Origin: Bacteroidales bacterium UBA6360
Lineage (GTDB): Bacteria; Bacteroidota; Bacteroidia; Bacteroidales; UBA932
NCBI GenBank assembly: GCA_002440085.1
Contig: DJRM01000093.1
Location: 1 to 12,668 of the forward strand
Length of the DNA stretch: 12,668 nt
Reading direction: 5' to 3'
Shown: positions 1 to 6,358 of the stretch, one piece after another
Layout: every line of letters begins with the position of its first letter
How positions within the stretch are numbered: the stretch's first letter is position 1
Notes under the pieces: model-generated
What the model saw: only the letters and a program-made list of their open reading frames with translations
The model's database searches: none
Told to the model about the DNA's origin: nothing
Position numbers and translations under genes: made by a program

Positions 1-57
1 ACTGAACAAAAAATTCAAACATCTTCTAAGTCAAATTTTTCTATTTTCAATCTCTTC

Positions 58-1005
58 TCACCTGATTGATGAAATGTCAAACAACGATTCCGCAAATTCC
101 TTTCTGTCAAACAGCTTGAGGTCATCCACGCCCTCGCCTATGCCGATGTATTTGAGCGGAACCTTAAGCTGATCCACTATGCCGACGACAACGCCGCCCT
201 TCGCCGAGCCGTCCAGCTTGGTCAGCGCCAGAGAAGTGACCTTTGTGGCACGTGAGAACTCCTTGGCCTGCTGGAAGGCATTCTGCCCCGTCGAAGCATC
301 AAGCACAAGAAGCACCTCATGCGGCGCGTCCGGAACGACCTTGGCAATCACGTTGCGGATCTTTGTCAGTTCATTCATCAGGTCAATCCTGTTGTGGAGA
401 CGTCCCGCGGTGTCGATTATAACCGCGTCAGCCCCCTTCGCGACCGCAGACTTCACCGAATCATACGCGACGGAAGCCGGATCGGAGCCCATCTCCTGAC
501 GGACTATGTCCACTCCGGCTCTCTGCGACCATATCGTAAGCTGATCCACAGCAGCCGCCCTGAAGGTGTCCGCCGCCCCGAGCACGACCTTTTTCCCGGA
601 TGCCGCGAGCTTCGCCGCAATCTTTCCGATGGTGGTGGTCTTGCCCACGCCGTTCACGCCGACAACGAGAATCACATAAGGCTTCTTTGTCGTGTCTATC
701 ATCCTCTCGACATCCGACCGCCCGTCCGAAACCGGAGCGCCGTCAACATCGAGAAGAGAGGAAATCTCGTCCCTGAGCATCTGAGTCAGTTCCTCAAGGG
801 AGACATACTTGTCACGGCTGACGCGTTCCTCAAGACTGTCAATAATCTTCAGAGTAGTGTCCACGCCCATGTCGGTCTCCACCAAAGCCTCTTCCATAGC
901 GTCAAGTATGCCGTCATCGACACGCGACTTGCCCACTATCGCCCGCGAAAGCTTATCGAAGAAACTTCTGTTTGTGTTCTTCACCCCCTTGTCAAAAATT
1001 CCCAT
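58..1005 (-). CDS. ftsY: Signal recognition particle receptor FtsY
   Basis: SRP-family GTPase that docks ribosome-SRP complexes at the inner membrane and hands nascent membrane proteins to the Sec translocon. The 315-residue protein shows the NG-domain layout. A helical N domain covers about residues 15-90. The GTPase follows, with P-loop GVNGVGKTTT (116-125), DTFRAAA (146-152), DTAGR (198-202), TKLDG (262-266) and the closing GIGEGVDDL motif (288-296). The long acidic A domain of E. coli FtsY is absent, giving the short form usual in Bacteroidota. The ATG at 1005 fits the family N-terminus (MGIFDKGVKN), and a candidate promoter lies about 30 nt upstream. All GTPase motifs look intact. Ffh is excluded because there is no methionine-rich M domain. 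The 57 bases downstream to the window edge are AT-rich and show no clear terminator. Confidence 0.97.
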   Translation of the reverse strand: MGIFDKGVKNTNRSFFDKLSRAIVGKSRVDDGILDAMEEALVETDMGVDTTLKIIDSLEERVSRDKYVSLEELTQMLRDEISSLLDVDGAPVSDGRSDVERMIDTTKKPYVILVVGVNGVGKTTTIGKIAAKLAASGKKVVLGAADTFRAAAVDQLTIWSQRAGVDIVRQEMGSDPASVAYDSVKSAVAKGADAVIIDTAGRLHNRIDLMNELTKIRNVIAKVVPDAPHEVLLVLDASTGQNAFQQAKEFSRATKVTSLALTKLDGSAKGGVVVGIVDQLKVPLKYIGIGEGVDDLKLFDRKEFAESLFDISSIR

Positions 1006-1032
1006 AATCAGGATGATTCGTTTTCAAATCTG

Positions 1033-1064
1033 CAAATATAATGAATTTACGGCACTCCGTCAAA
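1033..1064 (-). promoter_or_regulatory. Candidate Bacteroidales-type promoter of ftsY
   Basis: Read on the minus strand, a -33 TTTG (1061-1064) is followed after exactly 20 bases by TATATTTG (1033-1040). This fits the Bacteroidota consensus TTTG-N19-23-TAnnTTTG. Transcription would start near 1025, leaving a leader of about 20 nt before the ftsY ATG. The spacer contains a small ACGG/CCGT dyad. The motif match is seen directly; activity is inferred. Confidence 0.6.
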
Positions 1065-1102
1065 TGTCCGTCAGACAGCCAAGGCACCGTGAACAGGGAT
1101 TC

Positions 1103-1492
1103 CTACTCATCAAATTCGAGCGCGTCCCACAGGGAGTCCATCTGACGGCGGTCTTTCTTTGTAGGGCGGCCGGCTCCACGGTCACGCTTGAGAAAGAAAG
1201 TCTCGACCGGAGCGTGGAGCTTGTCAAGTTCCGACTGGGGGGTGAGGTTGTCAACGAACTGGGGGACTGTCTTCGCCCCCTGACGTTTGTCGACGAGTTC
1301 GACGACACGATATGTATATGTCACCGGTCCCTTGCGCACCACTATGGTGTCGCCGCAATGCACGGCCTTGGAAGGCTTGATGTCGGCGCCGTTCAGACGG
1401 ATCTTGCCGCCGTTGCACGCGTCAGTGGCCTCGCTGCGCGTCTTGTATGCGCGTATCGCCCACAAAAACTTGTCGATTCTGACTTCTTCCAT
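1103..1492 (-). CDS. S4-domain RNA-binding protein, Hsp15-like
   Basis: Small RNA-binding protein of the Hsp15/HslR type. In E. coli, Hsp15 binds stalled 50S subunits that carry peptidyl-tRNA after heat-induced dissociation and helps to recycle them. The 129-residue product has an S4 alpha-L fold at about residues 3-65, beginning RIDKFLWAIRAYKTRS and containing a GGKIRLNG turn. A basic, probably disordered tail contains GRPTKKDRR (108-116), which is typical of this group. The ATG at 1492 is 29 nt after the manA stop, so the two genes are probably co-transcribed. The chaperone-like ribosome role is inferred from family membership. The S4 fold is also found in pseudouridine synthases and ribosomal S4, but no catalytic domain is present here. 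Confidence 0.88.
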   Translation of the reverse strand: MEEVRIDKFLWAIRAYKTRSEATDACNGGKIRLNGADIKPSKAVHCGDTIVVRKGPVTYTYRVVELVDKRQGAKTVPQFVDNLTPQSELDKLHAPVETFFLKRDRGAGRPTKKDRRQMDSLWDALEFDE

Positions 1493-1521
1493 ACAGATTT
1501 TATGCTTCAGAGACTGCCTGG

Positions 1522-2670
1522 CTACTCCTCCGGGAGTTCGGCCGGTGCATCGGGATTGATGTACTCGTCAATTTCCTCGCGAAGTCCGTCAGTAGCTTCG
1601 AGAAGAACGGTGTCCGGAGATGTCGGAACGAGATAGAAATCAGGCATATCCGCAGGGACGAGGATTGTCTCGCCCTTACGGAAGGCATAGATGTCCATCG
1701 CGTCTGTTCCGAGCGCCGCCACAACCTTGCTGTCGTCAGTTACGGGAACCTTAGGGACATTGATAGCCGCCGAGCCGTTTACACAGACATAGACGATGTA
1801 ACTTCCGAACTGTTCCGGACTTATGCGCAGGGCAGCCCTGAGATTGAGTTTATTTACCGTGAACTGCGGGCACTGCACGAGCAGATTGTTCACCGCAGAC
1901 TCGTCCATCGAGGATGCCGGACGGTAGAGCGAAGGATCATACTTTCCAAAGTTGATTAGGTCTATGGCCTCTTCGAGGTGCATCTTACGGGCCGTTGCCG
2001 GATTGTTCTCGCGTCCCCAGTCATAGAGACGGAAAGTCATGTCCGACGATTCCTGAATCTCGGCAACGAGTATCCCGCCTTCTGCTGCATGAACCGTCCC
2101 CGGAGTGATGAAAATCGCGTCACCCTTCTTCGGATGAATCACATTCAGCAGTTCGTGCGCGGTGCCGGCCTTGCATGCGTCGTAGAACTCCTGTGCGGAA
2201 GTCTCCCGCTTGAAGCCCATGTAGACCTTCGCGTCCGGCTTCGCATCAAGGATGTACCAGATTTCAGCCTTGCCGAGCGAGTCGTACCGCTGTTCGGCGA
2301 CCTTGTCATCCGGATGAACCTGGACGGAAAGCTTCTGATGGATGTCGAGGAACTTTATCAGCAGTGGGAACTGCCGGCCGAACCAAGCGTAGGCGGCATC
2401 TCCGGTAATCCTGTCGAGATAGGTCTCCATAATGTCCCCTATCGAGTTACCGGCAAGCCATCCGTTGCTCACGAGGGAGTCCTGCTCCCCCATGTCGGCA
2501 AGCTCCCAACTCTCCCCTATCAGGTCGTTCTCCGTCAGATGAACCTCGTTGCCCTCCTCATCGGCCTCAACAAAGTCCTTCTCAAGAACCTTAATCAGCG
2601 AGTTCCCTCCCCAAACGCGCCTCGACGCGATGGGGATGAACTTCAACGGATATAGTTGTTTTTTTGTCAT
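1522..2670 (-). CDS. manA: Mannose-6-phosphate isomerase, class I
   Basis: Zinc-dependent cupin enzyme that interconverts mannose-6-phosphate and fructose-6-phosphate, linking mannose use and GDP-mannose synthesis to glycolysis. The type I metal-site landmarks are present in the 382-residue protein: QVHPDD (117-122), GKAEIWYIL (133-141, metal-ligand Glu136), PGTVHA (190-195) and the catalytic-Arg segment RLYDWGR (214-220). The N-terminus YPLKFIP...RRVWGG is typical of the family. I place the start at the ATG at 2670. The frame stays open a further 24 bases to a TTG at 2694, but that would add eight non-conserved residues and is less likely. The C-terminal tail is acidic. Upstream is a structured inverted-repeat element rather than a recognisable promoter, so expression may depend on read-through from pgi. 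Confidence 0.95.
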   Translation of the reverse strand: MTKKQLYPLKFIPIASRRVWGGNSLIKVLEKDFVEADEEGNEVHLTENDLIGESWELADMGEQDSLVSNGWLAGNSIGDIMETYLDRITGDAAYAWFGRQFPLLIKFLDIHQKLSVQVHPDDKVAEQRYDSLGKAEIWYILDAKPDAKVYMGFKRETSAQEFYDACKAGTAHELLNVIHPKKGDAIFITPGTVHAAEGGILVAEIQESSDMTFRLYDWGRENNPATARKMHLEEAIDLINFGKYDPSLYRPASSMDESAVNNLLVQCPQFTVNKLNLRAALRISPEQFGSYIVYVCVNGSAAINVPKVPVTDDSKVVAALGTDAMDIYAFRKGETILVPADMPDFYLVPTSPDTVLLEATDGLREEIDEYINPDAPAELPEE

Positions 2671-2714
2671 AATTATAACAAATGTCTTAGTCAAAGGATT
2701 TCAATAAAAGGATG

Positions 2715-2729
2715 GAGTGCAAGGCACTC
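2715..2729. other. Short perfect hairpin in the pgi-manA spacer
   Basis: GAGTGC-AAG-GCACTC forms a six-base-pair stem with a three-base loop, just inside the left terminal arm of the inverted-repeat element. No T-tract follows on either strand, so it does not resemble an intrinsic terminator. Confidence 0.5.
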
Positions 2730-2756
2730 GGTGAAGCTTTTCGTTAAGCCATCTGT

Positions 2757-2781
2757 GCAGTCCAAGTTCACTTGAGACTGC
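2757..2781. other. Long hairpin in the pgi-manA spacer
   Basis: GCAGTC pairs with GACTGC and, inside it, CAAG pairs with CTTG around a TTCA loop. A single A bulge lies on one side. This gives ten base pairs in 25 nt, well beyond a trivial chance dyad, and it sits centrally in the inverted-repeat element. Confidence 0.55.
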
Positions 2782-2810
2782 CGTGGCGAGAAAAGGTCGC
2801 GTTAGCGAAC

Positions 2811-2848
2811 ATAAAACCGCAGCAACCTAATGGTTGTGAGGATTTTAT
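2811..2848. other. Two-part hairpin in the pgi-manA spacer
   Basis: The outer stem ATAAAACC/GG(A)TTTTAT has eight pairs with one bulged base. The inner stem CAACC/GGTTG closes a TAAT loop. A small asymmetric internal loop (GCAG opposite TGA) separates them. This layered shape suggests a folded RNA or a protein-recognised DNA end rather than a simple terminator. Confidence 0.55.
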
Positions 2849-2879
2849 CAAGACGAGTAACGCCGCAATCCGCCTTTTA

Positions 2880-4220
2880 TTAAATCCGCTTTCTCAGTTC
2901 TTCGCCCTGTGATTCATATCCCGGCTTGTTCAGGAGCGCGAACATATTCTTCTTGTATGCCTCGACACCCGGCTGGTTGAACGGATTCACGCCGAGAATG
3001 TAGGCGGAGATTCCGCAGGCCTTCTCGAAGAAGTAGAACAGCTCACCGAGATTGTACTCGTCAATCTTCTCGATGCTTACGCCTAGCTGAGGCACTCCGC
3101 CGTCGATGTGCGCGAGCTTCGTTCCGAGTTCAGCCATGGCGTTGCATTCCTCAACATGCTTGCCGGCGAGGAAGTTCAGCCCGTCAAGGTTCTGCGCGTC
3201 GCTCTCGATGACGACGCTGCGCTGAGCCTTCTCCACGGTGATGACCGTCTCCATGAGCATGCGCACACCGTCCTGGATGTACTGACCCATTGAGTGAAGG
3301 TCGGTCGTGAAGCTTACTGATGCAGGGAATATGCCCTTGCCGTCCTTGCCCTCAGACTCGCCGTAGAGCTGCTTCCACCATTCTCCGAGGTACTGGAGCT
3401 TGGGATTGTAGGAGACGAGAATCTCGACTGCCTTGCCGTGCTTTGCGTGAAGGAGGTTCCTCATTGCGGCATACTGAAGCGCAGGGTTCTCCTCTGAAGA
3501 CACCGCGCAGGCCTTTTCCATGGCAGCGGCTCCTTCAAGCATCTTGCGGACATCGAATCCGGCGAGAACAATAGGAAGAAGACCGACCGGAGTGAGAACG
3601 GAGAAGCGTCCTCCGACATTGTCCTCGATGACGAATGTCCTGTAGCCCTCTTGGGTAGAAAGCGATTTGAGGGCTCCTCTGTGAGCGTCGGTTACGGCGA
3701 CTATGCGCTGTGCTGCCTCAGTCGTGCCATATTTGCCCTCGATGTATTGTTTGATGATGCGGAATGCCACCGCAGGCTCCGTGGTTGTGCCGGACTTTGA
3801 TATCACCACCGTAGCGACATTGCGCTCGGCAACGAGATCCATCAGCTCGGCGATGTATTCCTCAGAAAGGTTGTTTCCGGCAAAGACTATTTCAGGAGCG
3901 CCGCCCTTGTCCGCGAGCTGTTTTGCAAAAGAGTGTGAAAGAGCCTCAAGAGCGCATTTTGCTCCGAGATATGAACCGCCGATGCCGATTACGACCACCA
4001 GGTCAACTCCCTTACCCTTCCAGTCGTCACGGATTGCCTCGCACTCGGCGATGAGCACCTCCGGAGTCTGAGTCGGCAGGTGCTTCCATCCGAGGAAATC
4101 ATTTCCCGCTCCTGTCTCATCTTCAAGAACCTTGAGAGCCTCGACAGCCTTCTGTGTGTACTCCTTCACTTCCGCGGCGTTTACAAAGGAGCCGCAACCT
4201 CCCATATTAACCTTTAACAT
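2880..4220 (-). CDS. pgi: Glucose-6-phosphate isomerase
   Basis: Cytosolic glycolytic and gluconeogenic enzyme that interconverts glucose-6-phosphate and fructose-6-phosphate. The 446-residue protein is the short bacterial form (E. coli Pgi is about 550). It has two SIS sugar-phosphate domains. Visible motifs are GIGGSYLG (79-86), phosphate-binding SKSGTTTEP (141-149), the signature DNVGGRFSVLTPVG (200-213), QLYGES with the likely catalytic Glu288, His309 in DLHSMGQ, and GVEAYK ending in the likely catalytic Lys423. The ATG at 4220 gives MLKVNMGGCG; a second Met at residue 6 is an alternative start. The stop codon lies inside the right arm of the adjacent inverted-repeat element, so the last two codons are shared with it. 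A hairpin-bearing leader separates it from the upstream hydrolase gene, and it may be co-transcribed with manA. Confidence 0.97.
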   Translation of the reverse strand: MLKVNMGGCGSFVNAAEVKEYTQKAVEALKVLEDETGAGNDFLGWKHLPTQTPEVLIAECEAIRDDWKGKGVDLVVVIGIGGSYLGAKCALEALSHSFAKQLADKGGAPEIVFAGNNLSEEYIAELMDLVAERNVATVVISKSGTTTEPAVAFRIIKQYIEGKYGTTEAAQRIVAVTDAHRGALKSLSTQEGYRTFVIEDNVGGRFSVLTPVGLLPIVLAGFDVRKMLEGAAAMEKACAVSSEENPALQYAAMRNLLHAKHGKAVEILVSYNPKLQYLGEWWKQLYGESEGKDGKGIFPASVSFTTDLHSMGQYIQDGVRMLMETVITVEKAQRSVVIESDAQNLDGLNFLAGKHVEECNAMAELGTKLAHIDGGVPQLGVSIEKIDEYNLGELFYFFEKACGISAYILGVNPFNQPGVEAYKKNMFALLNKPGYESQGEELRKRI

Positions 4221-4283
4221 AATGATATGTAATTAATTATTTATATTTTTCTGTCATCCGTCGAACCCACATCAACGGAAAAT

Positions 4284-4330
4284 GCGTGGTCTTGACCTGC
4301 CGGAACAAAACCGTATGGCCAAAACCACGC
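4284..4330 (-). terminator. Strong hairpin between the GH2 gene and pgi: terminator or leader structure
   Basis: On the minus strand GCGTGGT pairs with ACCACGC, and TGGCC pairs with GGTCA inside a TT/AG internal loop, giving about 12 pairs. A further CGG/CCG pairing lies in the apical region. It begins 17 nt after the GH2 stop. Only a weak ATTTTCC tract follows, so it is not a textbook intrinsic terminator. It may end GH2 transcription, protect its 3' end, or form the start of the pgi leader. Confidence 0.5.
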
Positions 4331-4337
4331 AAATTTA
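4330..4337 (-). promoter_or_regulatory. Possible -7 element for pgi
   Basis: The minus strand reads TAAATTTG, matching the Bacteroidota -7 consensus TAnnTTTG, immediately before the 4284-4330 hairpin. No clear -33 TTTG is found at the expected distance upstream, so this is a weak call. If used, the pgi leader would be about 100 nt long and would open with the hairpin. Confidence 0.3.
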
Positions 4338-4347
4338 GCAAAAATTT

Positions 4348-6255
4348 CTATTTGTAGTTTTCCGGAATCTTGGAGAACACGGCATGAATGCGCTCCATGT
4401 CGAATTTCTCGCTGCGGTCATAGTAGTAGAGACCGTTCTGCTCCTGCTCCACGTCGGTAAGCTGGGTGTAGCAGTAGCCGCAGATGTAGTCCGAAAGGGA
4501 GAGAAGCACGTCCGTAAGAGCCTCAAGACGGGTGTAGAATTCTTCAAGGGAGCGCGGAGAATTGCCGTATCCCCATGAAACGCCCTGATTGTTTGCGGCA
4601 GCCTTCATGTCCTCCTCGTTCGTCCACTTGATTCCGCCGTACTCATCGAAGACGTATGGCATCTCGCCGTCGTACTCGGGAAAATCGTATGTTCCGGCGA
4701 TTGCCTCGTGGGTAAAACCATAATTCTTGGAATAAAGGCCTCCTGTTTTCTGGTGATTGCGGCTCTTGTACGTGAAGAGCTTGCCGTCGTTCCAGACATC
4801 CTTGCGGAACTTTTCCGGTTCCTGGGCATAGCCGTGGCCAGTCCAGATGTCGGTTTTAATGATGACGCCGCCGCTTGCTCCATTGACAGGACGGGTAGGG
4901 TCAAGCTGCTTGGTGAGCGCGTAGACATCCTCCATGAAACGCGGGAACTGGATATTGTCCGGTGCCCATTCCTCGTTGGTAGGAGTCCAGACTATGATTG
5001 AAGGGTGGTTGCGGTCACGCACTATGATTTCGCCCCACTCGGTGATGAAGTTTCTTGCGGTCTCTGGCAGGTTGGAGTCCATGCCCCAGTTTGAGCTCTC
5101 GCCCCAGGTGAGGTATCCCAATTTGTCGGCCCAGTAGTGGAAACGCTCCTCGAAGACCTTCTGATGGAGGCGAGCTCCGTTGAAACCGGCCTTCATCGAG
5201 AGTTCGATGTCGTGTCTGAGCGCCTCGTCAGAAGGTGCCGTCCACTGGCTGTCCGGGTAGTACCCCTGGTCGAGGACAAGCCTCTGGTAGCGGGGGCTGT
5301 TATTGAGATAAATCTTGTTTCCCTCGACATGAACCTTGCGCATTCCAATGTAGGAGCTTACTTCGTCGATGACCTTTCCCTCGGTGTCAATCACCTGATA
5401 CTTCACGTCATAGAGGAACGGATCCTCCGGACTCCAGGTTCTGAACTTCTTCATCGGGAGCACGACCACGGAGTTGTTAGTCGCAACGACTGTCTTCTGC
5501 GCGACCGGTTTCTTCGGAGCTGCAGGGTCGGTGACAGTGACCTTTAGCGTAGACTTACCTTCATGGAAGAAGAGCGGCTTCACGACAATCTGTCCCTGAT
5601 CGATGTCGGTGTCCACCTGCACCTGCTTCAGGCCTCCGTCGCTGACAGGCTCCATCCACACGGTCTGCCAGATTCCAGTGGTACGGGTGTAGTTGCATGT
5701 CATTGACTTGAGCTTGAGAGACTGCTTTCCGGCAGGCTGCTTTCCGCTGCGGAGGTCGCTGGTTGCGTAAACGACGAGAGAGTGCGTCTGTCCTGCCTTC
5801 ACGAACGGCGTGATGTCGAACGAGAATGAGCTTGTGCCGCCGAAATGACGTCCGACGAGTTTTCCGTCGATATAAATCTCTGACTTATAATATACGGCGC
5901 CAAAGTTAAGACGCACGTTTCTCCCGTCCCATTCAGCGGGCACGGTTATGTTCCTGTGATACCATACGCCTTCGATGAAATCGGTGTGGCCGACTCCCGA
6001 AAGCTTGCTCTCCGGAGAGAACGGCACGAGAATCTTTCCGTCAAATCCGGTCGATTTTGAGAATCCCTTCTCATAGCCTGAGGCCACATTGTCAATCGAG
6101 AAAGTCCATTCACCGTTGAGGTTGACCCAGTCGGCACGTTCAAACTGAGGACGCGGGTATTCCGGTCTCGGAATCGAAGAATCCGCATTCGCGGCTGTCG
6201 GCAGCGCAATCGACGCAGTCAGCGCGAGCGCAGAGAAGAATGTCTTTAATTTCAT
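4348..6255 (-). CDS. Secreted glycoside hydrolase family 2 enzyme
   Basis: Exo-acting retaining glycosidase of family GH2, which includes beta-galactosidases, beta-glucuronidases, beta-mannosidases and relatives. The 635-residue precursor has a Sec signal peptide (residues 1-24, probable cleavage after TAANA). There is no lipobox cysteine, so it is probably periplasmic. A jelly-roll sugar-binding domain (about 40-205) is followed by an immunoglobulin-like domain (about 208-312) and a TIM barrel (about 313-630). The predicted acid/base is Glu428 in TNEEW and the nucleophile is Glu538 in FDEYGG. The LDQGYYPD segment (328-335) marks a GH2 branch whose substrate I cannot assign. It has no SusC/SusD, sulfatase or regulator neighbours, so it is not in a visible polysaccharide utilisation locus. 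It has its own candidate promoter and sits downstream of murQ. Confidence 0.9.
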   Translation of the reverse strand: MKLKTFFSALALTASIALPTAANADSSIPRPEYPRPQFERADWVNLNGEWTFSIDNVASGYEKGFSKSTGFDGKILVPFSPESKLSGVGHTDFIEGVWYHRNITVPAEWDGRNVRLNFGAVYYKSEIYIDGKLVGRHFGGTSSFSFDITPFVKAGQTHSLVVYATSDLRSGKQPAGKQSLKLKSMTCNYTRTTGIWQTVWMEPVSDGGLKQVQVDTDIDQGQIVVKPLFFHEGKSTLKVTVTDPAAPKKPVAQKTVVATNNSVVVLPMKKFRTWSPEDPFLYDVKYQVIDTEGKVIDEVSSYIGMRKVHVEGNKIYLNNSPRYQRLVLDQGYYPDSQWTAPSDEALRHDIELSMKAGFNGARLHQKVFEERFHYWADKLGYLTWGESSNWGMDSNLPETARNFITEWGEIIVRDRNHPSIIVWTPTNEEWAPDNIQFPRFMEDVYALTKQLDPTRPVNGASGGVIIKTDIWTGHGYAQEPEKFRKDVWNDGKLFTYKSRNHQKTGGLYSKNYGFTHEAIAGTYDFPEYDGEMPYVFDEYGGIKWTNEEDMKAAANNQGVSWGYGNSPRSLEEFYTRLEALTDVLLSLSDYICGYCYTQLTDVEQEQNGLYYYDRSEKFDMERIHAVFSKIPENYK

Positions 6256-6303
6256 TCCTTTTGATAAAATTAGTGTTAATTGAATACCTGTGTGTCAGCA
6301 CAA

Positions 6304-6318
6304 CGGCCCATTCGGCCG
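6304..6318 (-). other. GC-rich hairpin in the GH2 leader
   Basis: CGGCC and GGCCG pair around a five-base loop, within a few bases of the start inferred from the TATCTTTG motif. A hairpin at the very 5' end of a transcript may stabilise it. It could also act as a weak stop signal for murQ transcripts, though no T-tract follows. Confidence 0.4.
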
Positions 6319-6328
6319 CAACAGGGGA

Positions 6329-6336
6329 CAAAGATA
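6329..6336 (-). promoter_or_regulatory. Candidate -7 element of the GH2 gene
   Basis: The minus strand reads TATCTTTG, an exact match to the Bacteroidota TAnnTTTG consensus, in the 103-nt gap between murQ and the GH2 gene. The -33 region about 20 bases upstream lacks a clean TTTG. Transcription would begin near 6322, leaving a leader of about 66 nt. It suggests that GH2 can be expressed separately from the murQ operon. Confidence 0.5.
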
Positions 6337-6358
6337 CGAAATTCCTCGCATCTTTACA

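Larger units (their letters stand above)
2696..2887. repeat. Hairpin-rich segment bounded by inverted repeats (candidate MITE or structured repeat)
   Basis: A non-coding segment of about 190 bp whose ends are inverted copies of each other. The left arm is GGATTTCAATAAAAGG (2696-2711) and the right arm is CCTTTTATTAAATCC (2873-2887). They match over 15 bases with one extra C in the left arm. Internal hairpins lie at 2715-2729, 2757-2781, 2797-2808 and 2811-2848. The right arm covers the last codons and stop of pgi, while the left arm ends 25 bp before the manA ATG. No transposase gene and no meaningful open frame are present. It could be a non-autonomous mobile element, a dispersed palindromic repeat, or a structured RNA or attenuator in the pgi-manA transcript. 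The dyads are seen directly; the class is inferred, and I could not test whether other copies exist. Confidence 0.6.

Noticed and set aside
1..57. The AT-rich stretch downstream of ftsY as a terminator or promoter.
   Set aside because: There is no convincing stem followed by a T-tract and no complete TTTG/TAnnTTTG pair within the bases available.
319..1636. Long plus-strand open frames (240 and 275 codons) opposite ftsY, the S4 gene and the end of manA.
   Set aside because: They lie opposite well-recognised genes, run through gene boundaries and encode nothing recognisable.
2671..2694. An N-terminal extension of manA from a TTG codon at 2694.
   Set aside because: The added residues (TTG codon plus TKTFVII) are not family-like, and a normal ATG is present at 2670 immediately before the conserved N-terminus.
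2668..2700. TTGAC and TATAAT-like motifs just before manA as a sigma-70-type promoter.
   Set aside because: The spacing is about 11 bases, too short for such a promoter, and the motif does not match the Bacteroidota consensus.
2768..2812. A 14-codon minus-strand ORF (MFANATFSRHGSLK) inside the pgi-manA spacer element.
   Set aside because: It is too short, it overlaps two hairpins, and there is no independent coding evidence. The RNA/DNA structure explains the segment better.
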